A DNA stretch of 64,000 bases, from contig NC_135251.1 in the NCBI RefSeq assembly GCF_964204865.1, forward strand, positions 19,096,001 to 19,160,000. Reading direction: 5' to 3'. The notes under the pieces were generated by a model. It did no database searches, had not been told where the DNA came from, and was given only the letters and a program-made list of their open reading frames with translations. Source of the DNA: Styela clava (lineage: Eukaryota; Chordata; Ascidiacea; Stolidobranchia; Styelidae). Both the position numbers and the translations under genes were made by a program. Within the stretch, counting starts at the first letter, position 1. Each line of letters starts with the position of its first letter. Of the stretch, positions 51,626 through 62,969 are shown piece after piece.

Positions 51626-52094
51626 GCCACGCAAACAGTTCCGTATTTCTATTTTCAGTATACCTTTGTATCAAATGTTGGTTTCGTCTCGACAAAGAGG
51701 AACCATACGGCCATCCTGTTTATTTTGATTAGGGTTTACGTCAGGCAAAGTGAGTATGCGTCAGAACTGGGTTACTTTTGAATGCAAATATATTGATTAC
51801 TATTCGTGGGTCTGTAAATTTAAGCCATCTAATTTTGTTTCTTCAGTTCGAAAACAAATTTTTCAACTTTTTGAAAATCTACAAAAATTATGTTCAATAA
51901 TATAAAATATTCTGAATACTTCAATAGCAAATATTGCTTAGACTTCATCACACAAGTTACAAGATCCACAGTTACACCGGAGCCACTTTTAATAGCTCTG
52001 GTTACAGGGAATCATCCATATTTAACAAAAACGATTTTAACGGCGCATAACGGTTCGTTATGCGCCATTAGTAATACAATATATATATAAGTAT

Positions 52095-52140
52095 ATGATG
52101 CAAAAATCAGTTATTTTGCTGGAGCTTTTTGACGAAGCAG
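52095..52140 (+). CDS. Possible orphan start exon, copy 1
   Basis: On the plus strand an ATGATG opens MMQKSVILLELFDEA and ends in phase 1 at a strong GTAAGT donor, after an AT-repeat stretch that could act as a TATA region. Size and phase match the start exons of type 1 genes. The duplicate at 58895-58940 has GTCAGT instead. No downstream plus-strand exon was found, so it may be a relic or chance. Confidence 0.25.
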
Positions 52141-53205
52141 GTAAGTTCTGTTAAACATATGTATTCAAGCTTAGTCGAGCATAATTCAGAAATGGAAAAA
52201 AAATCCAACAAGTTACATTAATATTTACCTAACTTATTTACACATCACGAAAGTTTTCGATTCCTTTGTTTTCGGATGACGCTCGTTTGTAGAATATCAT
52301 ATTGGCCTACCCAACTACTTACCCAAGACAATCAGTAATCACCATGTAAATATACTGTACATCATATGAAACCGAAATATTGGTGCGAATCTTTGTTATT
52401 TCCCCTATAAATATACAGTACAGCAGTGGTTCCCAACTTTTTCGTAAAATCAAAGACTACAGATACTTGACTATGGCTACTATACTATCACTTCAGGTTT
52501 TAAACAAAACGCAACATGAAAAGCAAGTTTATTTTGCAAAAGAGGCATGGCCATTGGCTGTCATGCTTGATTTCACGCAACATGTTTCAGAAAAGTTATA
52601 ATTTTCCCAAGTTACCTAATTGCCAAGGTAGAACAAAGTGTTCTGAATCTAAGAAAATCTACGTGCCTGTCCCGTGGCCGAACACATAAATTCAAAACCA
52701 TTATGTCAAAAAAAAAAAAAAAGATACTCAATTTTATAAAACTGCAACAATTACCCGTAAATAAAATGAACAAAATAGAAATAAAAAAATGATCAATGAC
52801 GGCAGCTATTGTTTTCTTCGAAGCTACTTATGGTACTACTTATGGAAACCCAGCAATGATATTCTCTCGTTCTCCTAAAAAATGATATGCAACTTTATTC
52901 CTTTGCAGCTATCCTATGAAATGTATATGTGTATAAATCTTCAATAATATATATAAATGTATAACAAACACATAGACTTTCATAGAAGACAATTGATAAA
53001 AATAATGCAGATGATGCGTTATAAACCATACCGATTGCCCGTAAAAGTCACCATATAGTCTATTTCATTAACAAAAATATTTAAAAGAGCCTATAAAGTA
53101 TATCGACACGCTCACCTGAAACTCAAAGAAACTTTATATTAATATATATATATAAATATAGATGTACAAATATGAATCATTGAGTGATAAAATTTGACAA
53201 CTTAC

Positions 53206-53305
53206 CTACGACATTCTGATCATGAATAGTATCAAAATTCTTTTCTTGTATAACGGTTCCAGCCGTCAAATCGTCGGGAAATTGCGAACAAGATCTTCTT
53301 GACAT
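53206..53305 (-). pseudogene. Broken copy of mini-gene G (exon 1 only)
   Basis: ATG at 53305, 33 codons, phase 1 donor GTAAGT. The peptide starts MSRRSCSQFPDDL and continues TAGTVIQEKNFDTIHDQNVV, almost the same as exon 1 of the intact copy at 60375-60276. The second exon is missing: the matching intron runs across the point (about 53008) where copy 2 has an extra ~0.3 kb containing the R2 exon. It is either a deletion here or, less likely, a gain in the other copy. Confidence 0.75.
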
Positions 53306-55587
53306 TGCGTATCCCGAGTTCAGATACAAGTTCAAAGTCAATACATTGAGCATTTATAACGAAAAATAAATAATATTTAAACCTAGTTCGGTTTCCGTAT
53401 TCAGAATCGCAGAAGTTTTCACGTCCTTTGTTTTTCGGGTGACGCTCGTTTACAGAATATAGTATAGGCCTACCCGTCTGCTCAACCAGAGGATTCACCT
53501 GTAAATATACCGTACAATCTACAGCAGTATATAGTACCGAGATAATAATGCGAATGAATGTTATTCCCCTCGTAAATACACTGTAGGCCCACGGCAGTAG
53601 GTCCTAACCATTATTCCGTGACCCCTATTTTCGTAAAATCAATGACTACAGATACTCGCGACACCATGATCAAAAAAGTGAAGCATTTTCAAATACATTA
53701 ATATTTAGTTATCAGGCATAGCCAACCTAGGCTAATAGATTCTTCGTAAGATTTTTAGTTTTCAATGGGGCTTATTTTGTTAGCATATATTCACGAACAA
53801 AAAGGCAGATAACACTTCAGACTAGACAAGTCACATTATTCAACTTCACTAGTTGCCTCAGCTAGTCATAACACTAGTCAATTCACTGACAATAGTGATG
53901 AAACAATGAGTCAAAAGATTTTTCTTGTTATTTTTATGACGAGAAAACACCATATGCGATTTTTTGTTTACCCTCGCACAAATGCAACGCGGGCCACATA
54001 TATTGAAGCGGCGTGTCACATGTGGCCCGCGGGCCTGGGTTTGGACCACCCTGATCTATTACATCCATTTGATATATTCTGGACGCTACTTTGGATTTAT
54101 TTTGATTCCGATTGGTCAATTTGGCATTAGAAGACTCCTACTGTAATCAGCTCCTTTTTAGAAATATTTTCCTACATATTTCAGTCCTATATATTATACC
54201 AATACAATTTATCAATTCTTACTCAATTATCAATATGGCGTAGCTAATTTTTTCTGTTACTGTTTTTTTTATTTTTTGTTTGTATATTATTTTTACCAAG
54301 TAATATATCTTATCTTTTTTTCTTTCTCTATTTTTATTTTGTCTGATTGATTGTATATGTGCGCGTACATGTGTTTTAAATCAACTTAATAATTTTGGGT
54401 AAGCGAACAAGTACCACTTTTTCTGACAACATCTTCCTATCTAAAATATGTACGTTTTAAATCTTACCTAAAGTGTTGTTTGCTCTCCTGATTCTGTAAT
54501 CAGTTTTGTTTATTTTGTTTTTATCAATTATTCTATCGTCTCTTATGCTGGTTATGGAGTCAAAATAAACTTATATTCATTTATACTTATCGGCTGTTTC
54601 CGATTCGACGCTACGCGATGGAGGTATGTACGGTACGAAAAGTAATTTGTTTTGTATTTCGTGTCCATATATTTTAGCATCGCTGTTTTTTTTTACATAA
54701 TGACCATATCGCTTTCTTTTGTGAATACATTCCCCCAATGCAGATTAGTGAAATAATGAATAATATTTATTTGGGAATTTATCTTAGCACAATGTATTTT
54801 GAAATGAACGGCAGTTATTGAGTGTTTTTATAAATGAATGAAGAGTTGCGTCATTTGTGTACTTAGGTATTTGACAAATTGCAATTTAAAAACCGAACGT
54901 CATTGATAAATATCATGAAAACGTAAATCCAACAATTGGACTCCAGATTTAACAGATCAAGTTGGCCAGGTTAACTCCTTAGGGTGTTACACTCGCTTTG
55001 TATCAAGCGACTTTGGTTGTATTAATTATTACACGCCATTTGATCCTTTAATAAATAACCTTTTAGTGTATTGGATATACAAACGACTTCGAGTATTCCC
55101 TGATAGTAAATAACTTGTCTGATTTAATTCATACGTCGTCTTCGTGTTTGTGTGTGATCAGTCAATAATATCAGATAAGCCTACCGTTGTATTACTAGTA
55201 CTCATCAGGTGTACATATCGTATAATCGTCCACGAAAACTTGACTTGATTTATCGTCAGTAATTTTAGAGGAGGCGATAATACCTACTAATGATTATTAC
55301 GTCATTGAAATTAAAATTCACCCGGGAGTCTTCAAGAGACTAACTAAATTAAAGCGGAGAGCCATGAGCTTTAACTGCTATGTTATTTTATGCCATTAAA
55401 TGCAAATTACATCTCAACATACCTCAAGATCAAGCTATTCAACGCAAAACTTACACATATACAACAAAAATTTGCAAGAAATGATACATGATACTAATTC
55501 CGTAATTAATCATACAAAATTGACAGTTAGAAACCATTAGAGGGACCAGATCTGAAAAATCAAATCAGAGACTATTCCTCGTTTGCT

Positions 55588-58363
55588 TCATTGCCGTTCT
55601 GCGCTGGAACAGAGTTATCTATAAAATTTTGATATAGGAAACACAGTATTACATCACTTGTGCAAACATTATGTTATAACGATGTTTTCATTAATTTTAA
55701 AAAAATTCAATTTACTCGCATATTTTTTAAAATCTTTATAAAAAGTTCAAATTGAACTTTTATGTACAGCTAAATTTCTATAAACAATGAGCATCAGACA
55801 ATCAGGTCAATTGTGGAATTCGGGCATTCTGTTTTAGTGCATATATTTTATTATATTATATCACCTATGTACATGAAATAAATATCCTTTAAAACTCCCA
55901 TTATGTTAGTTATCTTCCGGGAAATAGAATTTTTATGTTTAATATCATTAACAAGCTTTTTTTAACATTATCAAATAATTGCTTCATCAAACTAGTTTGA
56001 CTTTGAACGATCTCATTCTTTATTCGTTTTGTTCATTATATTATAAATTACCTATATTTTCTCTCCTAACCCTAATGTTTCCGCCATGTATCTCACGTCC
56101 CACGTTTGAGCCTTGTGTCAAGAATTCACCAGCTACCACTCCTGTCCCACATGCAATAACTAAAAATTAATAAGTTGTAATAAGTGTAACGAATAGAGAC
56201 AAACTAGAAAATTAAAATATACCCATTTGTAAAAAAAGAATATAAATGTGCTGTTAACCTGCTACAACAAAAGATTTATATGTTGTTCGAAATATTGTCT
56301 CACCTTCAAGGTTTCGGTCATGTATTACATCACTGTTATTTCCTGCTATAATCACAGCAGCCGTGGTGTTTTCTGGAATGTCCGATCCACATGGCCTGTC
56401 AAATTGGTTTAAAACTGTTTCAAAATATCATTCTTATTTCTTTCGAAGACGTAAAAGTACTGGCACTTTATGTTGTCAGCTCGTCGCAACTTTCATCATT
56501 ACCAATGAAATTGGGGTAAATCAATAGCCGCTAAAGCCCAAAAAATCTGAAAACCTATATATACTAATAATTGCCCTCGTGTTGATTAGAAAAACGGAAA
56601 GCTATTTTTGTGTCTACGTCAAGATTAACATTACCGCCACCAACGAATATGATTCGGCATAATAATTCCAAGGTTTACTTTCTGTTCACAACAGCAAAGC
56701 CTTATAAAATAGTGCCCATTTTTCAATGTAATAGAGCAGGGGTGTCAAACTCGTGGGTTTTTGAGGGGCCGCATTACATTTTGGGAATTGTGCAAAGGGC
56801 CGCAAATAGATTTGATATATTTTGACAATGTATACTTGAAGCCTATTTTTTAGATAGGTATAGTTTGTGACATATATTGTGATGCAATTAAACAGCCGAA
56901 TGAAGTTTTGGTATCTTCTCGAATTTCAAATGCCACTTACATATTAATTTTTGCATTTCAATATTATTGCAATTTACTGTATTTATCACAAAAAATCATA
57001 ATTTTTTATGTACAACTATCCAAAACATTTTTGGACAAAGTTTTGATAAGAAAAGAAAAATACATACACTAAAAAATACTTAATCTAAATATATAAGCCT
57101 AAAATTTACAAAAATACTACAGAATAAACTTTTTTTTTATAACATATATATGTCCTGACGTTTGGCGTCTCTTTTGTGCCACCAGCTTACTAATATCAGG
57201 CTGAAATGATTTTACAGTACCAATTCTAATTAAAGAGGTCACATGATCATTGGTTATTCTGGATCATTAAGAATGTTCGATTAATTTCAGTAATACAAAA
57301 ATATTACGTTTATCATTGCATGTATAGATCAGTAAACAAACAAATGACTGACTTTTCGGACTAGACATTTCCCACCACATTTTGCGACATTTCCTGTCAT
57401 TACGTGGCATACGTGGACCGCTTGAATTATGATTGATATTGATTTTGAGGAACTAGGTAGCTTTATAATTATGATAATATACAAACACATAAAATAAATT
57501 TGTTCAAAGTTCTTCTTTCAGATCTTTAAAATTGTCTTATTGACTGTTGAGCATATTCTGATAATTCCTATACTTATATTGTATTCTTTCATTGTACTGA
57601 TGGAAATGTGACCAATTAAACAATGTGATTTGGAATTTTGAGAAATGTAGAAATATTGCAACTCCCATTTTTCTTCAAAAATGCCACCCTCTTCTTGTAC
57701 TTTGCGATTTGTTTAATCCAATTGGGTCCAATCGCAAACAAAAAAATGTTATTTTCTAAAACTGCTTTCAGCAAATTGTGGTTTTCTGTGTGAATAATCG
57801 ATTTCACTTTAAAATGTTTGAAAAATGTATTAAATTTTGAATAAAGAAAAACCCGCGGCCCGCATGTTTGACAGCCCATAATATAACATAATATGATATT
57901 TTACTTACGTATCCACGGATTTAATTCTGACTTTTTCGATGAGATCAAGTATTTTTTTGTGTTTTACATGGTCATCTCCAAGAATACTCATTAATGTGGT
58001 ATCCAGATCTTCAAAATCCATTTTCATCTTCTGAGTTATTTTTCCCTCAGCAAGCAATTTGTTAAACTTTTCTTCATGTTTTTTTGGAACGGCAACTTTG
58101 AAAACATTATTTTCATTGACGTCTTGGATGTTAACCCATGGCAAATACCCTTTAAGGCATTTTGCAGCAACATATAAAGATGTAGCGGCAACCGCGCCAA
58201 CACCTAATTTTAAGCACATGTCTAGATTTACGAAACCCACAACAGACGTGATAGCGTTTCTTACTGCTTCTATATCAGTCTTAAGTACTAAATCACCGTA
58301 GTTAACACCAAGGTTTGATCCATCAAAATTCACTTTCAGTGGTTTTAGTTCGAATTCTGTCAT
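55588..58363 (-). CDS. Gene F: SAM-like N-terminal domain and beta-arch repeat pair (type 2)
   Basis: Duplicate of gene E. Exons (minus strand) 58363-57909, 56395-56304, 56159-56052 and a proposed terminal exon 55598-55588; same phases, about 221 residues. The N-terminal domain (start MTEFELKPLKVNFDG) differs from E at 13 of 151 residues. The repeat exons differ far more: R1 contains TTAAVIIAGNNSDVIHDRNL; R2 starts VIACGTGVVAGEF and contains EIHGGNIRVRRENI. Intron 1 carries a hAT element (56737-57879) absent from E. The frame is open throughout and all splice sites are intact, so it is probably functional. Role unknown; likely a cytosolic scaffold or sensor by analogy of architecture. Confidence 0.75.
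56737..57879. mobile_element. hAT-like element in intron 1 of gene F
   Basis: Left end CAGGGGTGTCAAACTCGTGG; right end CCGCATGTTTGACAGCCC is its inverted partner. G/C-rich GGGCCGC blocks lie just inside each end. Gene E shows the empty site at the same intron position (about 51055-51080). The flanks (TAATAGAG and AATATAAC) are only weakly alike. ORF 57879-57616 lies inside it and is not a recognisable transposase. Confidence 0.8.
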
Positions 58364-58428
58364 TATTAAAGCGACTTCAAAAAGCAACCCAACTTTATCA
58401 ACGATAAATAATCCGAGGTGCTCACAGC

Positions 58429-58435
58429 CTTTTAT
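58429..58435 (-). promoter_or_regulatory. TATA-like box of gene F
   Basis: ATAAAAG on the minus strand in a GGCATAAAAGGC block, 66 bases before the start codon of gene F, identical to the gene E arrangement. Confidence 0.45.
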
Positions 58436-58894
58436 GCCACGCAAACAGTTCCGTATTTCTATTTTTAGTATACCTTCGTATCAAATGTTGGTTTCGTCTC
58501 GACAAAGAGGAACCATACGGCCATCCTGTTTGTTTTGATTAGGGTTTACGTCAGGCAAAGTGAGTATGCGTCAGAACTGGGTTACTTTTAAATGCAAATA
58601 TATTGATTACTATTCGTGGGTCTGTAAATTTAAGCCATCTAATTTTGTTTCTTTAGTTCAAAAACAATTTTTTCAACGTTTTTGAAAATCTACAAAAATT
58701 ATGTTCAATAATATAAAATATTCTGAATATTTCAATAGCAAATATTGCTTGGACTTCATCACACTAGTTACAAGATCCACAGTTACACCAGAGCCATTTT
58801 TATAGCTCTGGTTACACGGAATCACCTATATATATTTAATATGAACGATGTGTTTGTTATGCGCCATCAGAAATATATATATATATATAAGAAT

Positions 58895-58940
58895 ATGATG
58901 CGAAAATCGGTCATTTTGCTGGAGCTTTTTGACGAAGCAG
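58895..58940 (+). other. Possible orphan start exon, copy 2
   Basis: Counterpart of 52095-52140: MMRKSVILLELFDEA, phase 1, but followed by GTCAGT, a weaker donor. A hairpin-forming stretch (CCAGAGC ... GCTCTGG, about 58788-58810) lies upstream in both copies. Confidence 0.2.
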
Positions 58941-59797
58941 GTCAGTTCAGTTAAACATATGTATTCAAGCTTAGTCGAGCATAAATCAGAAATGAAAAAG
59001 ATTCTAACAAGGGACATTAATATTTACCTAACTTATTTACACATCACGAAAGTTTTCGATTCCTTTGTTTTCGGATGACGCTCGTTTGTAGAATATCATA
59101 TTGGCCTACCCAACTACTTACCCAAGACAATCGGTAATCATCATGTAAATATACTGTACAGTGTACATTATATGAAACCGAAATGATGGTGCGAATGTTT
59201 GTTATTTCCCTCTGTAGATATACAGTACAGCAGTGGTTCCAAAAATTTTTGTAAAATCAAAGACTACAGATACTTGATTATGGCTACTACTATCTCTTCA
59301 AGTTTTACACAAAACGCAACATGAAAATCAAGTTTATTTTTCAAGAGAGGCATGGCCATGGGCTGTCATGCTTGATTTCACGCAACATGTTTCAGAAAAG
59401 TTTACTTGCCAAGGTAAAACAAAGTGTTCTGAATCTAAGATAACCTATGTGCCTGTCCCCTGGCGGAACACATGAATTCAAAACCATTATGCCAAAAAAA
59501 AAAACAAAGGATACTCAATTTTATAAAACTGCAACAATTACCCGTAAGTAAAATGAACAAAATAGAAATAAAAAAATGATCAATGACGGCAGCTATTGTT
59601 TTCTTCGAAGCTACTTATGGTGGTGAAACCCAGCAATGATATTCTCTCGTTCTCCTAAAAAAAGATATGCAACTTTATTCCATTGCAGCTATCCTATGAA
59701 GTGTATGAATCTTCAATAATATATATAAATGTATAACAAACACATAGACTTTCATAGAAGACAATTGATAAAAATAATTTATGAAGCATGAACGTAC

Positions 59798-60375
59798 CAT
59801 TAGAATCAAAAACCAAAGTGGTGGATCCACCTTTGATTACACGGTTCGTCTCTGCATTTTCTGCTATATATGTTCCTACTACTGAACCTTCACCACTGCT
59901 GTTGATAACTAGATATGAAAATAAACAAAATGGTAACTGTCAGCTGTGATAAAATTTGTATAGGCCTAAATAGTATTACAACATTTGTTATGTACGAAAT
60001 ATAAAGGAGAGATATATATACAAGAAGATGCAGATTTTATTTGTTCAATTTCTAGAAAAGAATCGGCAATAATGTTTTACTATTGTTACAGATGATGCTT
60101 TATAAACCATACCGATTGCCCGTAAAAGTCGCCATATAGTCTATTTCATTAACAAAAAATATTTAAAAGAGCCTATAAAGTGTATCGACACGCTCACCTG
60201 AAACTCAAAGAATCCTCATATATATATATAGATGTAAAAATATGAATCATTGTGTGATAAAATTTGACAACTTACCTACGACATTCTGATCATGAATAGT
60301 ATCAAAATTCTTTCCTTGTATAACGGTTCCAGCCGTCAAATCGTCGGGAAATTGCGAAGAAGATCTTTCTGCCAT
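59798..60375 (-). CDS. Mini-gene G: repeat pair without SAM-like domain
   Basis: Exon 1 60375-60276 (start MAERSSSQFPDDL, context ACACAATGG) encodes 33 residues including R1, TAGTVIQGKNFDTIHDQNVV. Exon 2 59908-59798 encodes R2: VINSSGEGSVVGTYIAEN, then NRVIKGGSTTLVFDS. Both donors (GTAAGT, GTACGT) are good and both junctions are phase 1. After exon 2 (70 residues so far) another exon must supply the end, which I could not identify; reading on, the intron soon meets stops. The unit matches the second and third exons of D, E and F with the N-terminal domain replaced by a 13-residue leader. Such a product could be a free amyloid-like motif partner or decoy for D-F proteins (inference). Confidence 0.7.
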
Positions 60376-60817
60376 TGTGTATCTCGAGTTCAGATACAAG
60401 TTCAAAGTCAATACATTAAGCAATTACAACAAAAAATAAATAATACTTAAACCTAGTTCGGTTTCTGTATTCAGAATTGGAGAAGTTTTCCCGTCCTTTG
60501 TTTTTCGGGTGACGCTCGTAGAATATAGTATAGGCCTACCCGTCTTCTCAACCAGGGGATTCACCTGTAAATATACCGTACAATCTACAGCAGTATATAG
60601 TACCGAGATAATAACGCGAATGAATGTTATTCCCCTCGTAAATACACTGTAGGCCTACGGCAATAGGTCCTAACCATATTTCCGTGACCCCTATTTTCGT
60701 AAAATCAGTGACTACAGATACTCGCGACACCATGATCAAAAAAGTGAAGCATTTTCAAAAATCAGTATATTCTGTTGGGTTATCTTATTGAGAACAATGT
60801 GCCTGTATATCGACTGT

Positions 60818-62028
60818 AAGTGGTTCCCAACCTTTTTACCCCGACGGGAAGGTAACATCAATTGAAATGATCTCGCGGACCGGTAACGAAATAATGAAAC
60901 AAGCCGATAGGCGCCCAATATGGATATCTGCCATTGCTTAAGGCCCGCATAATTTCAGTTTAATGAAGGGTAATACGGAGACGCCATTGTACCGAGTAAA
61001 CTGTAAAGTGTACCAGAACTGCCAGTTCATTTTGAACGCTGTGCGGCTCATCGATATCAGTGTGCATGCGGCGTATTCCACTCCAGGAATCGTTACAGCC
61101 TATTCATAATTTCAGATCTAAAACAAGATGCCATGACCAGTTAATGAAATTGCCAGTTCATTTTGAACGCTGTGTGGATGGTTCTCATAGCCGAGAGGAA
61201 CTGTGGTAATTGTTGAAACATTTTCACTAGAATTCCTAAGGCTTCCCCAGTTTATGGACTGTCGAGATAAAAGAGGTCTTGTTAGAGAAATTTCTTTCTT
61301 AATCTGGGGGTAGAGATCTCAGAATGTTAATATTCTACTTAGTTTACATCAAAATGGCGAAGGAATGTTAGAAAATTAGAAATTTGTCAGCGATCGGGTG
61401 TTTTTTCGTTGCTGTCATGGAAACGAAACATCAGCCCAGTCTTTCGAGTAAAAGCACAATACTAGGAGAACATTGTTGAAAAATTTCATCCAGATTGATC
61501 CAGCCGTTTAGAAGCTACGTCAAAACAAACAGACAGACAAACATTTACACAGACAGAACGACTGATAATAAGGGTCTCTCTCCTAGAGCGGAGATCCAAC
61601 AGAACGACTGATAATAAGGGTCTCCTAGAGCGGAGATCCAACAGAACGACTGGTAATAAGGGTCTCCTAGACTCTATATTCTGTAACTAAAGGGGTTTAC
61701 GCTGGTAGCAAAATACCAAACAACATAATTTATCGTCAACCGAAAAATTTCTGTTGGGTCCATTGGATTAGCCTACAAGGTGGTCTGAAAAGATCCGAAC
61801 TAAGGTAAACTACTTATTCGGATGTAACATGATCAAAAAAACTGTAAACACTCAAGTATCATTGGCGATCGTAACACTAGCACTCAATTGCATTTATTGA
61901 TACCCAAACAGCACCAATTTCACTTTTAAATCCTAGTGACTTGTGTGCGTATGTTCAACAGATGTTAGGCGACCCCTAAAATCTTCACGTGAACCCACCC
62001 GAGGCCGCGACCCAAAAGGAACCACTTG
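60818..62028. mobile_element. Probable old hAT-like element
   Basis: Left AAGTGGTTCCCAACC and right AAAAGGAACCACTTG are inverted partners, with a CGCGGACCGG-type block near the left and a GGCCGCGACCC block near the right end. No clear target duplication. Tandem repeats at 61555-61672 lie inside. Confidence 0.45.
61555..61672. repeat. Short tandem repeat, 42-46 bp units
   Basis: AGAACGACTGATAATAAGGG starts units at 61555, 61601 and (one change) 61643, each followed by TCTCCTAGAGCGGAGATCCA, the last unit cut short. A run of CAGACAGACAAACA precedes the array. Confidence 0.8.
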
Positions 62029-62182
62029 TGTATAGAAAAAAGATAATGACGCAAATACACATTTCAGTAACAACGTTGCGTCAGAAATTCAAGTTTTTGT
62101 ACCACAAGTGCATCATAATGACGCAATTCTTCTTTGCACAAAATATTCAAGTAATTTTAGCGTAGTTACGAACCTATGTATT

Positions 62183-62188
<6 letters not shown>

Positions 62189-62215
<27 letters not shown>
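62189..62215. repeat. (AT)n microsatellite
   Basis: Uninterrupted AT dinucleotide run of about 27 bases. Confidence 0.9.
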
Positions 62216-62218
<3 letters not shown>

Positions 62219-62935
62219 GGCCTCTGATGTTCAAAAGTTATAATAATATACATTCACCAACGGTTTATAGATTATTGACCTGTCAATAGAACATTAGCAT
62301 TTTACAGACCGGAAAAATTCGTTTCGAAGACTTCATCCAGCGGAAACGCTAGTGACATGATTACCCTCCATTAGCTCAAAAACAAAACAAGATCCGCGAG
62401 TTGTTATCAAGCGGCGACAGTGTTTGATTGCTTATTGACGGCGTTCCATGTAATCGTTTCTGTCATATCAGCGAGTATTTCGCATTGGGTCATGTACATG
62501 GAATTCTTGGCGGATGATTCAATGACTGAAGGAACAGTAGTAGGCCTATATGTCAGCTAGGCTTGGAACCCTTTCCTTAAATTAACGTTGTGCTATAAAT
62601 AATGTTACGAATCTCTACAAGTAGGCTAGTGATATTGCGATGTGGAACTGAATAAAATATAATTTCACTCCAACAAAACTTTATCAACATTTTGTAACGC
62701 TGTTTGTAATAATTCCATCAACGGGATAAGATTTTGTTTAAGTTCTATATTAAAAAAATCTAATCAAGGAGTAGGAATTGCCAGGCATGTTGCTCCACTG
62801 TAGTTTCTCTTAAGATATCCAGGGTAAGGTCGCTGCGCTACCCGCGAGGGGAAATGTATGGAAATATTTTTAGTTAATTTAGAAGCATATGTTTGTTTGA
62901 AGTTTGTTGGAGGACCCGGGTCGTTGCGCCGGACG

Positions 62936-62968
62936 AATGACGGAAATTCGTCCGGCGCTGTGCCCCCG
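62936..62968. other. Perfect GC-rich hairpin
   Basis: GCGCCGGACGAAT and ATTCGTCCGGCGC form a perfect 13-bp stem with a 7-base loop, in otherwise AT-rich DNA. It lies in a G/C-richer patch whose ORF (62973-62764) has no recognisable motif. It may be the end structure of a mobile element. Confidence 0.6.
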
Positions 62969-62969
62969 A

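Larger units (their letters stand above)
48123..60757. repeat. Tandem segmental duplication (about 48123-53692 and 53694-60757)
   Basis: The two copies share order and sequence over their whole length, beginning ACATTAATATTTAGTTATCA and ending GTGAAGCATTTTCAAA. Copy 2 is longer by the hAT insertion at 56737-57879 and by about 0.3 kb containing a repeat exon (about 59783-60088) that copy 1 lacks. Identity is not even: the ends and the exon 1 region look about 96% identical, while the stretch with the two repeat exons (49.9-51.0 against 55.6-56.6 kb) is much more diverged. Confidence 0.9.

Noticed and set aside
48278-54146. Paired ORFs on both strands near 48.3-48.6 and 53.9-54.1 kb
   Set aside because: They lie in the terminal part of a non-autonomous hAT element and are repeated only because of the segmental duplication.
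59200-59470. Possible further exon of gene G on the minus strand near 59440-59330
   Set aside because: An acceptor and an open phase 1 frame exist, but the segment belongs to a hAT-like repeat (CAGTGGTTCC at 59230) and the frame differs in copy 1.
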